Source: Deltaproteobacteria bacterium
GTDB taxonomy: Bacteria > Myxococcota > Kuafuiibacteriia > Kuafuiibacteriales > Kuafuiibacteriaceae
Direction of reading: 5' to 3'
Assembly (NCBI GenBank): GCA_020632995.1
Contig: JACKEN010000004.1
Coordinates: 310,001 to 374,000 of the forward strand
Length of the DNA: 64,000 bases
Below the pieces are notes generated by a model. The model searched no databases. It saw nothing but the letters and a program-made list of their open reading frames with translations, and had not been told where the DNA came from. Shown here one piece after another: positions 50,811-64,000 of the stretch (position 1 is the stretch's first letter; each line of letters opens with the position of its first letter). Both the position numbers and the translations under genes were made by a program.

Positions 50811-53800
50811 GTGCCGGTGAAGACCACGCGATACCTCGGCGCACTCACTGCGCTCCTGACCTCGGGCAGCGCGTGGGCGACCACGGTGGGCCCCCAGCAG
50901 GAGCTCACCTCCGGCCCCACCACCGCCAACCAGCGGGCCCCCGCGGTGGTGTGGGACGCCACCGCCCAGGCGTACGTGGTGGTCTTTCAGGAGGACCGCG
51001 GCGACGCGGAGGGCGTGAACATCAGCGCGGTCCGGATCAGCGCGGCGGGCGCGCTCCTCGACCCGACCCCCTGCCCGGTGGTCGCGGCGGCCAACCGCGG
51101 GGGGGACGAGGTCCAGCCCTCGGTCGCCTACAACGCCACCGACGGGAGCCTGGTGGTGGCCTGGACCGAGGCGCGCTCGGGGCTCAACGACATCTTCGCC
51201 GCCCGGCTCCGCCCGGTGCCGTGCCTCTCTGATCGCGAGGTGCAGGTCACCTCCGGCCAGGACAGCGAGAGCCAGCCGAGCGTGGCGGCGGGGAGCAATG
51301 CAATCTGGGTTGCGTTTCAGGTCAACCGGCTCTCCGGCGCCTCCGGCGCCCTGGTGCGGCGCTACGGCACCACCCTCACCGCCATCGACGCCACCGCCAC
51401 CGACATGTCCGGGGCCAACGCCCTGCGCCCCGCGGTGGCGGCCCAGGGGAGCGCGGCGGCCCTGGTCTTCGAGCGCTCCGGCGATCTGTTCGGCCTGTCC
51501 CTCCCCGCCACCGGGCCCCTGCCGGCCCAGAGCGCGGCCATCACCGTTTCGAACGCGGCGCTCGGCCAGAGCTACGGCGCGGTGAGCCCCCTCGGCCCGG
51601 GCTGGGCGGTGATCTGGCAGGACGCCCGGGCCGGCACCGGCCTCGAGGACGTGTACGGCCGCCGCTACCCCACGACCCTGGTCGCCGGGCCGACGGAGGT
51701 CGCGGTCAGCCTCGCCGCCTCCGGGCAGCTCACCCCCGCGGTGGCGGGCGACGCGAGCGAGGGGCTCGCGGTCTGGCAGGACCGGCGGGCCGGGGGCCCC
51801 ATCGCGCAGATCTACGGGACCCAGCTCAACCCCGCCTCCGGCGCCGCGGTGGTGCCCGACGGGTTCCCGATCATCACCACCACCGGCAACGCCTACGAGC
51901 CGGCGGTCGCGAAGGGCCCGGGCAACGACTACCTGGTGGTGGCGGTGCGCTTCGGGAGCCCGAACCGGATCCACTACCGGGTGGTGCGGAGCGAGCTCCC
52001 CGCCGGGAGCTTGAGCGCGCCGCCCGCCCAGGCCCCCGCGGACGGGGTCACGCAAGCCGTCTTGACGTTCTCGCCCGCGGTGGGGGTGAGCGGGCTCCAG
52101 GTGGTGGACGGCACCCTCTACACCGTCACCGCGCCGGCCTCCGCCACCATCGACGCCCCCGACGCCGACCCCACCCGCGCCGGGCACCAGCTCGGCGCCT
52201 ACGACGGGCAGGTGCGGGTCCCGGTGGTGAGCAACACGGTCGGGCAGGTCACGATCACCCTCGCCTCGGTCGGCGGCACCGCCGTCGGCACCGGCCTGGC
52301 TACCTTCACCAGCGCCCCGCCCACCGCGAGCCTCGTCGCGATCAGCCCCTCCGCCCCGACCACCGCGCAAGACCTGGTGCTGACCTACCTCTACAGCGAC
52401 CCCGACGGCGACCCGGAGTCCGGCACCCTGATCTCGTGGACCCGCGACAACCTCGTGCAGCCCGCGTTCGAGGGCCTGCGCCGCGTGCCTGCGAGCGCCA
52501 CCCACGGCGGCGAGGCGTGGCGCGCGCGGGTCACCCCCTCGGACGGGACCAACCTCGGCAGCCCCGCCTTCAGCAACACGGTGGTCATCCAGAGCGCGCC
52601 GCCGACCGCCACCAACGTCGACCTCGCCCCCACCGCCCCCCGCACCGGCACCACCCTGCGGCTCACCTACACCTATCAGGACGCGGACGGGGACCCCGAG
52701 GGCGCGACCGAGATCTCCTGGACCGAGAGCGGCGTCGCGCAACCTGCCCTGCAGGGCGCCCGCACCGTCGCCGGGGTCCGGGTGGTGAAGGGTCAGCGGT
52801 GGCGCGCGACCGTGCGACCCCACGACGGCGTCAGCTTCGGCGCCGCGGTGAGCAGCCCCGAGGTGCTGGTGTTGAACACGCCCCCCACCGCCTACGCGGG
52901 CGAGGACCAGATGGTCACCGGGGTGGTGCCGGTCTCCCTGGACGGCTCCGGCTCCTCGGATCCAGATCCGCAAGACACCCTGCGCTTCACCTGGCGCCAG
53001 CTGGCCGGACCCACCGTGACCTTGCAGGGGGTCAACGGCCCCACCCCGTCCTTCACGACGCCCGCGGTGTCGGCGCCGACCGCGCTCCGCTTCGAGCTGG
53101 TGGTGAGCGACGGCGAGGCCAGCTCCAACCCGGACTGGGCGGTGGTGGACGTGATCCCGCCCCCCGACAGCGACGGCGACGGCCTCTCGGACGACGAGGA
53201 GGCCACCTTGCACACCGACCCCAGCCGCGCCGACACCGATCGGGACGGCCTGACGGACGGCGAGGAGCTCGACCTCGGCACCGACCCCCTCGACGCGGAC
53301 TCCGACGACGACGGGGTGCCCGACGGCCGGGACGGCACCGCGGACCCGGACGGGGACGGCCGCCCCGCCGCCCTCGACCCGGACAGCGACGGGGACGGGG
53401 TCCTGGACGGGGTCGAGGGCCGGGTGACCACGCCCGTCCCCGCGGGCGGCGGCGCGTACCCCTACCAGGGCACCGACGTGGCGGCGGGGGCCTACCGCGC
53501 CGACGCGGACCCCGGCCAGGGCACCGATCCGCTCGCCTCGGACACCGACGGCGACGGCCTCGCGGACGGGGTGGAGGACGCCAACCGGAACGGCGCCCTG
53601 GACCCGGGCGAGACCGACCCCAACGATCCCAACGACCCGCCCCCGCCGTGCAGCGCCACCGTGCCCTGCCCGAGCGGGCTGGTCTGCCAGGACGGGGCCT
53701 GCGTGGCCCCCGACGCGGGGACAGGCGCGGACGCGGGCCCGGCGGACTCCGGGCTGGCCTGCGGGGCGCTCCCGGTCGGCACCGAGTGCTGCTCGGGGGC

Positions 53801-54068
53801 CTGCCTCGGCGGGAGCCCGGTGGACCCGATCTGCCCCGCCGGCGACGGGCCGCCGATGTGCCCGGCCGGGGCGGAGCTCTGCAACACCGGCGCCTGCACC
53901 CGCCCCGGCGGCCTCAGCGAGACGCCGGCCCCCCAGGGCTGCGGGTGCCAGGGCACGACCCAGGGTGCAGGGAGCCCCTTCGGCCTGCTCGGGCTCCTGC
54001 TCCTCTTCGGGCTCAGGCGACGCGGCCGCGGCGCGGTTTCGCGTGCACAATCGCGACCGCCCGGCTAA
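50811..54068 (+). CDS. Large surface protein with PKD-like, TSP3 and MYXO-CTERM parts
   Basis: The product has 1085 residues. After a signal peptide (LTALLTSGSAWA) the first 420 residues repeat a propeller-like pattern (AVVWDATAQAYVVVFQEDRG and similar). PKD/Ig-like domains follow (about 430-790, with SDPDPQDTLRFTWRQLAG). Then come calcium-binding TSP3 repeats (DSDGDGLSDDEEATL and DADSDDDGVPDG, about 785-900) and a Cys-rich region. It ends in a MYXO-CTERM-like tail: CGCQG, hydrophobic LLGLLLLFGL, then basic RRRGRG. This sends such proteins to the myxobacterial surface. GTG 50811 or 50817 is the start. No enzyme motif is seen. Confidence 0.85.
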   Translation: MPVKTTRYLGALTALLTSGSAWATTVGPQQELTSGPTTANQRAPAVVWDATAQAYVVVFQEDRGDAEGVNISAVRISAAGALLDPTPCPVVAAANRGGDEVQPSVAYNATDGSLVVAWTEARSGLNDIFAARLRPVPCLSDREVQVTSGQDSESQPSVAAGSNAIWVAFQVNRLSGASGALVRRYGTTLTAIDATATDMSGANALRPAVAAQGSAAALVFERSGDLFGLSLPATGPLPAQSAAITVSNAALGQSYGAVSPLGPGWAVIWQDARAGTGLEDVYGRRYPTTLVAGPTEVAVSLAASGQLTPAVAGDASEGLAVWQDRRAGGPIAQIYGTQLNPASGAAVVPDGFPIITTTGNAYEPAVAKGPGNDYLVVAVRFGSPNRIHYRVVRSELPAGSLSAPPAQAPADGVTQAVLTFSPAVGVSGLQVVDGTLYTVTAPASATIDAPDADPTRAGHQLGAYDGQVRVPVVSNTVGQVTITLASVGGTAVGTGLATFTSAPPTASLVAISPSAPTTAQDLVLTYLYSDPDGDPESGTLISWTRDNLVQPAFEGLRRVPASATHGGEAWRARVTPSDGTNLGSPAFSNTVVIQSAPPTATNVDLAPTAPRTGTTLRLTYTYQDADGDPEGATEISWTESGVAQPALQGARTVAGVRVVKGQRWRATVRPHDGVSFGAAVSSPEVLVLNTPPTAYAGEDQMVTGVVPVSLDGSGSSDPDPQDTLRFTWRQLAGPTVTLQGVNGPTPSFTTPAVSAPTALRFELVVSDGEASSNPDWAVVDVIPPPDSDGDGLSDDEEATLHTDPSRADTDRDGLTDGEELDLGTDPLDADSDDDGVPDGRDGTADPDGDGRPAALDPDSDGDGVLDGVEGRVTTPVPAGGGAYPYQGTDVAAGAYRADADPGQGTDPLASDTDGDGLADGVEDANRNGALDPGETDPNDPNDPPPPCSATVPCPSGLVCQDGACVAPDAGTGADAGPADSGLACGALPVGTECCSGACLGGSPVDPICPAGDGPPMCPAGAELCNTGACTRPGGLSETPAPQGCGCQGTTQGAGSPFGLLGLLLLFGLRRRGRGAVSRAQSRPPG

Positions 54069-54090
54069 CCACTTGGCGGTGACGGCGAAC

Positions 54091-54591
54091 GTGAAGCGTG
54101 TGGCGCTGGTGTCGACCGGGGGCACGATCGAGAAGACCTACGACCCCCTCTCCGGGGTGTTGGCCAACCAGGTCAGCGTGCTGGACATCATGCTCGCCTC
54201 CCTCGACCTGCGGCACCTCGAGATCGAGCGGGTGGCGCTGATGAACAAGGACTCGCTGGACATGGATCCGGCGGACCACGCCCTCATCGCGGCCACCGCC
54301 CAGGCGCTGGCCCGGGACCACGACGGGGTGGTGGTGGTGCACGGCACCGACCGGCTGGCGGTGTCGGGGGAGGCCACCCTCGCCCTCGGCGTCCCGCCCA
54401 CCCCCATCGTGTTCACCGGGGCGATGCGCCCCTACGAGCTGCGCACCACCGACGCGCTCCAGAACCTCACCGAGGCCCTGCTCGCGGTGCAGCTCCTGGC
54501 GCCGGGGGTCTACGTGGTGATGCACGGCCAGGCCCTCGCCTTCCCCGGGGTCTACAAGGACCGCGACCACTGGACCTTCGCCCGAGCGTGA
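54091..54591 (+). CDS. Short asparaginase-domain protein
   Basis: The 166-residue protein covers only the N-terminal domain of L-asparaginases. It has the first catalytic Thr region VALVSTGGTIEKTYD (Thr12) and the second, VVVVHGTDRLAVSGEATLAL, plus PIVFTGAMRPYELRTTDA. The C-terminal domain, which in typical 330-residue enzymes completes the active site, is absent, and the gene ends with a normal stop. Short proteins of this size form a recognised group, so this is not simply a truncation. GTG 54091 is the chosen start; TTG/GTG codons a few positions upstream are possible. Confidence 0.85.
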   Translation: MKRVALVSTGGTIEKTYDPLSGVLANQVSVLDIMLASLDLRHLEIERVALMNKDSLDMDPADHALIAATAQALARDHDGVVVVHGTDRLAVSGEATLALGVPPTPIVFTGAMRPYELRTTDALQNLTEALLAVQLLAPGVYVVMHGQALAFPGVYKDRDHWTFARA

Positions 54592-54659
54592 TCGTGCGCG
54601 CCCCGATAGTTCGGGCGGCGGAGTAGATCTTTTCCCCGGAAGGCCCGTTGATCCCGGGC

Positions 54660-57920
<3,261 letters not shown>

Positions 57921-57951
57921 CCTCCGTCCCCCCGAGGCGTATCATCGCGGC

Positions 57952-58503
57952 ATGAAGCGCGCGCTGGTTCTCGTCGCGGACGGCACCGAGGAGATGGAGG
58001 CCACCATCACGGTGGACCTCCTCCGCCGAGGTGGGGTCGAGGTCATCATGGCCGGCTTGGACGGTCCTGGGGTGGTGACCTGCGCACGGGGGGTGAAGCT
58101 GGTGCCCGACCTGGCCCTCGCCGACGTGCGAGGCGACTTCGACGTGGTTGTGCTCCCGGGTGGGATGGGTGGGGCCAAGGCCTTCGCCGCGTCCGAGGCG
58201 GTCGGCGGTTTGCTGGCCGCCCAGGTCGAGGCGGGGCGCGCGGTGGGCGCGATCTGCGCCGCCCCGATGGCCCTGGCCCGGCACGGGCTGTTCGAGGGCC
58301 GGCCGATGACCGCGCACCCCGCGGTGCACGAGGTGGTGGCCCGGCACGGGCAGCTCCGCCACGAGCCGGTGGTGCAGGACGGCCTGCTCATCACCAGCCA
58401 GGGCCCGGGGACCGCGTTCCAGTTCGGCCTCGCCCTGTTGGCGCACCTGATCGGCCCCGAGGTGGCCGAGAAGGTACGGGCGCCGCTGATGATGCCCACC
58501 TGA
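57952..58503 (+). CDS. DJ-1/PfpI-family protein
   Basis: The 183-residue single-domain protein resembles DJ-1 of the class I glutamine amidotransferase-like fold. It starts RALVLVADGTEEMEATITVD with the conserved Glu (about 14), and the nucleophile elbow is AVGAICAAPMALARHGL (Cys102). It ends LITSQGPGTAFQFGLALL, a typical DJ-1 segment. Relatives act on methylglyoxal adducts or as oxidative stress sensors. It lies between the VIT-VWA gene and the hybrid kinase, with no overlap. Confidence 0.93.
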   Translation: MKRALVLVADGTEEMEATITVDLLRRGGVEVIMAGLDGPGVVTCARGVKLVPDLALADVRGDFDVVVLPGGMGGAKAFAASEAVGGLLAAQVEAGRAVGAICAAPMALARHGLFEGRPMTAHPAVHEVVARHGQLRHEPVVQDGLLITSQGPGTAFQFGLALLAHLIGPEVAEKVRAPLMMPT

Positions 58504-58586
58504 GCGCCCCGTCTCGATGCGCTGGCGGTCACCGGGATACTCCCTGGTTGCACAGCAGTGGAACCCGACGCCTAGACTCGGCGGCG

Positions 58587-60641
<2,055 letters not shown>

Positions 60642-61694
60642 CTACTGACAGGTGGCGGCGTAGCCGCTGCAGCACCCGGTGCCGGTGCAGGTGGTGCTGA
60701 GCATCCGCACCTGGATCGCCCCGGTGTTGTTCTTGGCCCGGAAGTGCCCCACCCCGTCGGTGTCGCCCGCCCCGAGCGCGAAGGGGCTCCAGTCGGACCA
60801 GTCGAAGTCGTACTGCCCCGCGGTGGAGCCCTCGCCCACGAAGAGCTGGGCCTTCACGTTGGTGCGGCTGTCGAAGAAGTTCGTGTTGTAGCAGCCCGTG
60901 TAGTAGGTGCTCGTGGTGCAGGCCACCTGGTCGTTGTAGCCGGCGGAGAGCGCGTAGAAGCGGGTGTTGGTGGCGCGGCTCGGGTCGTCGCGGAACCCGC
61001 CGTTCGCCATCCGCGGGTTCGGCGCGTACCACTGGCTGGGGTAGAAGCCGAACACGTCGGGGTCGAACCAGTTGGCGCTCCCGCACACCGGGACGGCCGG
61101 GTTGGCGTAGCCCGCGTAGTAGCAGGAGGCCAGGCCCCGCATCCCCGCCGCGATCGAGATGAAGCGGCGGGCCGAGGACCACAGGTTGAACTGCCGCAAG
61201 CCCTCGAGGGCCATGGTGACGCCGAGGGAGTGGCTCACCACGTCCACCTGCGACTTGCCGGTGTACGCCTTCACGTCCTGGATGAAGTCCGCGATGATCT
61301 CGGCCCGATCCGAGGTGTGGTACGCGGTCACGCCGGTGGAGCGCTCCGACTCGGAGAGGTAGTTGATCGAGAAGAGCTCGCAGTCGTTGTAACCCGCGTT
61401 GCGGAACGTCTCGTACACCGACGGCACCCCGGTGGAGGGCGGGTAGTCCCAGTTCTTGGCCGGGTCGCCGTTGCCGGGCACGAACACCACCGGGGTCCGG
61501 CTCGCCACGCAGCTGCCGCCGCCGAACCCGCCGTAAGGCGCGTTGCTCGGGCTGAAGCCCCCGCTGAACTGGAAGTCGCTCCCCGTATAGGACACCGCGT
61601 ACGTCACCGCGTCCTGGGACACCTCGAGCCCCGGCTCCATTCCGCCGCAGGCCCCGCACGCCACCACCACCGCCGCCAACCAGAGCTTCCGCAT
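60642..61694 (-). CDS. Lipase/esterase-like alpha/beta-hydrolase lipoprotein
   Basis: The 350-residue protein has a lipoprotein signal (LWLAAVVVACGACGG). The nucleophile elbow is VDVVSHSLGVTMALEGL (S-H-S-L-G), preceded by the oxyanion-type region PVVFVPGNGD. Many Cys residues (for example GSCVASRTPV and CTTSTYYTGCYNTNF) suggest disulfides and extracellular location. It resembles secreted lipases or polyester depolymerases of the alpha/beta-hydrolase fold. The stop directly abuts the convergent hybrid kinase gene, with no intergenic bases. Confidence 0.87.
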   Translation of the reverse strand: MRKLWLAAVVVACGACGGMEPGLEVSQDAVTYAVSYTGSDFQFSGGFSPSNAPYGGFGGGSCVASRTPVVFVPGNGDPAKNWDYPPSTGVPSVYETFRNAGYNDCELFSINYLSESERSTGVTAYHTSDRAEIIADFIQDVKAYTGKSQVDVVSHSLGVTMALEGLRQFNLWSSARRFISIAAGMRGLASCYYAGYANPAVPVCGSANWFDPDVFGFYPSQWYAPNPRMANGGFRDDPSRATNTRFYALSAGYNDQVACTTSTYYTGCYNTNFFDSRTNVKAQLFVGEGSTAGQYDFDWSDWSPFALGAGDTDGVGHFRAKNNTGAIQVRMLSTTCTGTGCCSGYAATCQ

Positions 61695-61843
61695 CGGGGC
61701 GGAGCATACATGTTCTCAGGGAAAGTGACTCATCCGCCGGTCAGCCCATTCGGAGACCCCGAGCGGGAAAGCCCACGCCCCCCGGCCGGCCGCGTCCCAG
61801 GGCGCCTGACCTCGGGGTCCGGGTATGCTAGCAGTCCCCGACG

Positions 61844-62899
61844 ATGAAGAACGAGGCTCTCTCCCTCGAGGCGGTCCGGGACTACTACGGCCGGGTCCTG
61901 GCAAGCAGCGCGGACCTCAAGACCAGCGCCTGCTGCAGCACCGACGCCCCCGCGCCCTACCTGAGGCCCCTGTTCTCCAAGCTCCACCCCGAGATCCTGG
62001 ACCGGTTCTACGGGTGCGGCTCCCCCATACCGCACGCCCTCGAGGGCCGGACGGTCCTGGATCTGGGCTGCGGCACCGGCCGGGACGCCTACCTGTGCTC
62101 GGCCCTGGTCGGGGCGGAGGGGCGGGTCATCGGGGTCGACATGACCGACGGCCAGCTCGAGGTGGCCCGCCGCCACGTGGATCACATGACCGCGGCCTTC
62201 GGGCTCCCCGCCCCCAACGTGTCGTTCCGCACCGGGTTCATCGAGGACCTCGCCGGGCTCGACATCGCCGACGCCTCGGTCGACGTGGTGATCTCGAACT
62301 GCGTGGTGAACCTGTCGCCCGACAAGGGGCGGGTCCTCTCCGAGATCTTCCGGGTCCTCAAGCCGGGGGGCGAGCTCTACTTCTCGGACGTCTTCTCGGA
62401 CCGCCGGGTGCCGGAGCACCTGCACGAGGATCCGGTGCTCCACGGGGAGTGCCTGGCCGGCGCGATGTACGTGGAGGACTTCCGGCGCGCCCTCCGCAAC
62501 CTGGGTTGCCTCGACTACCGGGTGGTGTCGAAGGCCCCGATCCAGCTCCACGACCCCGAGGTCGACGCGAAGATCGGGATGGTCAACTTCACCTCCCTCA
62601 CCGTCCGCGCCTTCAAGCTCCCCTCGCTCGAGGACATCTGCGAGGACTACGGGCAGGTCGCCACCTACCGCGGCACCATCACCGGAGCACCCCACCGCTG
62701 GGTGCTCGACGACCACCACGTCTTCGAGACCGGCCGCCCGATGCTGGTGTGCGGGAACACCGCGGCCATGGTGTCCGAGACCCGCTTCGCCCCCCACTTC
62801 GAGGTGGTGGGCGATCGCTCGGTCCACCACGGCGTCTTCCCCTGCGGGCCGGCCCCCGCCGCCGGCGCCAGCGACTGCGCCACCGGCGCCTGCTGCTGA
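61844..62899 (+). CDS. arsM: Arsenite methyltransferase ArsM
   Basis: This 351-residue SAM-dependent enzyme methylates arsenite to volatile or less toxic methylarsenicals. The SAM site is RTVLDLGCGTGRDAYLCSAL. The arsenic-binding cysteines appear in LKTSACCSTDAPA (about 30-31), VISNCVVNLSPDK and GECLAGAMYVEDFR. The C-terminal tail ends in a Cys-rich CATGACC. No arsR, arsB or arsC gene lies nearby, so regulation is not visible. The following gene encodes a substrate-binding lipoprotein, nine bases after its stop, perhaps co-transcribed. Confidence 0.93.
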   Translation: MKNEALSLEAVRDYYGRVLASSADLKTSACCSTDAPAPYLRPLFSKLHPEILDRFYGCGSPIPHALEGRTVLDLGCGTGRDAYLCSALVGAEGRVIGVDMTDGQLEVARRHVDHMTAAFGLPAPNVSFRTGFIEDLAGLDIADASVDVVISNCVVNLSPDKGRVLSEIFRVLKPGGELYFSDVFSDRRVPEHLHEDPVLHGECLAGAMYVEDFRRALRNLGCLDYRVVSKAPIQLHDPEVDAKIGMVNFTSLTVRAFKLPSLEDICEDYGQVATYRGTITGAPHRWVLDDHHVFETGRPMLVCGNTAAMVSETRFAPHFEVVGDRSVHHGVFPCGPAPAAGASDCATGACC

Positions 62900-62908
62900 G
62901 GCTCGACC

Positions 62909-64000
62909 ATGCGCCCGCTCCTGCTGGCCGCCGGCCTCCTCGCCCTGGTGGCCTGCCGGGCCCCCGAGGCCGGCAGCGCGCCGCTCAAGATCGGCAGCTA
63001 CGGGCCCCTGTCCGGCCCGGCCGCCTCGTGGGGGGTGATGCTGCGGGGGATGGAGGCGTACATCGACTTCGTGAACGCGAACGGCGGGGTGCATGGGCGC
63101 AAGCTGGCCTTCGTCTACCGGGACGACCAGTACAACGCGGCGAAGACCCCGCTCGCGGTGCGCGACCTGGTGGAGCGCGAGGGCGTCTTCGCCATGGTTG
63201 GGGGCATCGGCACCGCCAACGGGCGGGCGGTCGCCGACTACCTCGCCGAGCGCAAGGTGCCCTTCTTCACCCCCGCCTCCGGCGCCGCGATCTTCACCGA
63301 CCCGCCGCGAGAGAACATCTACAGCGTCTACCCACGCTACGACACCGAGGGCCGGATCATCGGGCGCCACCTCGCGGGCACCCTCGGCTTGAAGCGGGTG
63401 GCGGTGCTCCATCAGAGCGACGACTTCGGCGCCCAGGGCGCGGCGGGCCTGGCCGAGGGCCTCGCCTCGGCGGGCGGCGAGCTGGTGCTGAAGGTGGCCT
63501 GCCAGGCCTCCGACACCGACGTGTCCGGCCAGGTGAGCCGCGTGGTGGAGGCGGCGCCCGAGGCGCTGGTGATCTTCACCGCGCCCCGCCCCGCGGTGCT
63601 CGCGGTGCAGCGCCTGCACGCGCTCGGGAACAAGCCGCAGATCGTGACCAGCTTCGTCCTCAGCGACGCGGTGATGTTCCAGCTGGCCGGGGCCGATGTG
63701 TGGGAGGGCACCCTCACCACTTCCGCGCGGGTCCTGGCGAATTCCGACGACCCCGCCGCCGTCCAGTACCGTGACGTGCTGAAGCGCCACGCCCCAGACC
63801 TGCCGGTGGGGAACTTCACGGTGTCCGGCTTCGCGTTCGCCCAGCCCTTCGTCGAGGCCCTCGACCGGGCCGGCCCGGATCCCACCCCCGAGAAGGTGTA
63901 TGCCGCGCTGCGTACATTTCATGATTGGGCGGGCGGCGGACCGTACTGGAAGGGCGATGGCGTCAATCCCCCCCTGACCTTCTCCGACACCCGGCACCTC
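62909..64000 (+). CDS. ABC transporter substrate-binding lipoprotein (partial)
   Basis: The reading frame from ATG 62909 stays open to the window's end, giving at least 364 residues. A lipoprotein signal (LLLAAGLLALVACRAP) is followed by the type 1 periplasmic-binding fold of branched-chain amino acid (Leu/Ile/Val) transporters: PLKIGSYGPLSGPAASWGV, GMEAYIDFVNANGGVHGRKL, FVYRDDQYNA, LVEREGVFAMVGGIGTANG and YDTEGRIIGRHLAGTLGL. It is the final part seen; the permease and ATPase genes, if any, lie outside the window. The ligand is not determined. Confidence 0.9.
   Translation, partial: MRPLLLAAGLLALVACRAPEAGSAPLKIGSYGPLSGPAASWGVMLRGMEAYIDFVNANGGVHGRKLAFVYRDDQYNAAKTPLAVRDLVEREGVFAMVGGIGTANGRAVADYLAERKVPFFTPASGAAIFTDPPRENIYSVYPRYDTEGRIIGRHLAGTLGLKRVAVLHQSDDFGAQGAAGLAEGLASAGGELVLKVACQASDTDVSGQVSRVVEAAPEALVIFTAPRPAVLAVQRLHALGNKPQIVTSFVLSDAVMFQLAGADVWEGTLTTSARVLANSDDPAAVQYRDVLKRHAPDLPVGNFTVSGFAFAQPFVEALDRAGPDPTPEKVYAALRTFHDWAGGGPYWKGDGVNPPLTFSDTRHL

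Noticed and set aside
50232..54125. Minus-strand open frame of about 1300 codons over the MYXO-CTERM gene
   Set aside because: It is the shadow of a gene with a signal peptide, PKD and TSP3 repeats on the plus strand. Its own translation is Arg/Gly/Val-rich and without motifs.

Overview
The window is very GC-rich (about 67% in the lines I counted inside the 10-26 kb block and up to about 80% elsewhere). A MYXO-CTERM-like sorting tail, many lipoproteins, an ECF sigma/Ser-Thr kinase pair, a sigma-54 activator, DUF4388 (PATAN) proteins and Cys-rich surface lipoproteins all point to a member of the Myxococcota (deltaproteobacterial lineage). The species cannot be named from this sequence. No rRNA, tRNA, CRISPR array, insertion sequence or phage module was seen.

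Layout. 0-5.5 kb: a small coiled-coil protein, a divergent LysR/SDR pair, a DUF4388 protein, a broken gene, plsY and a zinc-ribbon membrane protein. This end carries at least five single-base frameshifts, mostly in G/C runs, so sequence error is likely there. 5.5-10.3 kb: a barrel-like protein, an ECF sigma factor translationally coupled to a TPR Ser/Thr kinase, and a conserved hypothetical. 10.4-26.5 kb: a tight four-gene minus-strand operon of exported proteins. It holds a small lipoprotein, a 1945-residue lipoprotein with a helical hairpin and a TcA-like C-terminus, a Gly-rich lipoprotein, and a SpvB/FG-GAP/TcB-mid/YD-repeat/RHS protein resembling a TcB-TcC fusion. I read it as a lipid-anchored, Tc-toxin-like system.

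26.6-37.3 kb: a serine hydrolase with a divergent TetR regulator; a striking bacterial PRMT5-type arginine methyltransferase; a TPP riboswitch controlling thiM-thiE-thiD-thiC; and a minus-strand run of an RsmJ-like methyltransferase, a YdcF-like protein and DNA polymerase IV. 37.4-45 kb: a basic coiled-coil protein; a sigma-54 promoter ahead of an MBL-fold enzyme and a sigma-54 activator; a polycysteine leader peptide (apparently leaderless) with alternative RNA stems ahead of a split YeeE/YedE sulfur transporter; fbp; mutH; and a cNMP-binding DUF4388 protein.

45-64 kb: mostly single genes. These include a DUF5648-like secreted protein, a redox/cupin/tautomerase operon with a divergent LysR, an SRPBCC protein, a D-cysteine desulfhydrase-like enzyme, a MYXO-CTERM surface protein, a short asparaginase-domain protein, a VIT-VWA-TPR-DUF2135 lipoprotein, a DJ-1 protein, a hybrid histidine kinase, a lipase-like lipoprotein, arsM and a truncated ABC substrate-binding lipoprotein.

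The observations most worth following are the Tc-like lipoprotein operon, the PRMT5 homologue with its type II residues, the cysteine attenuator, and MutH outside its usual range.
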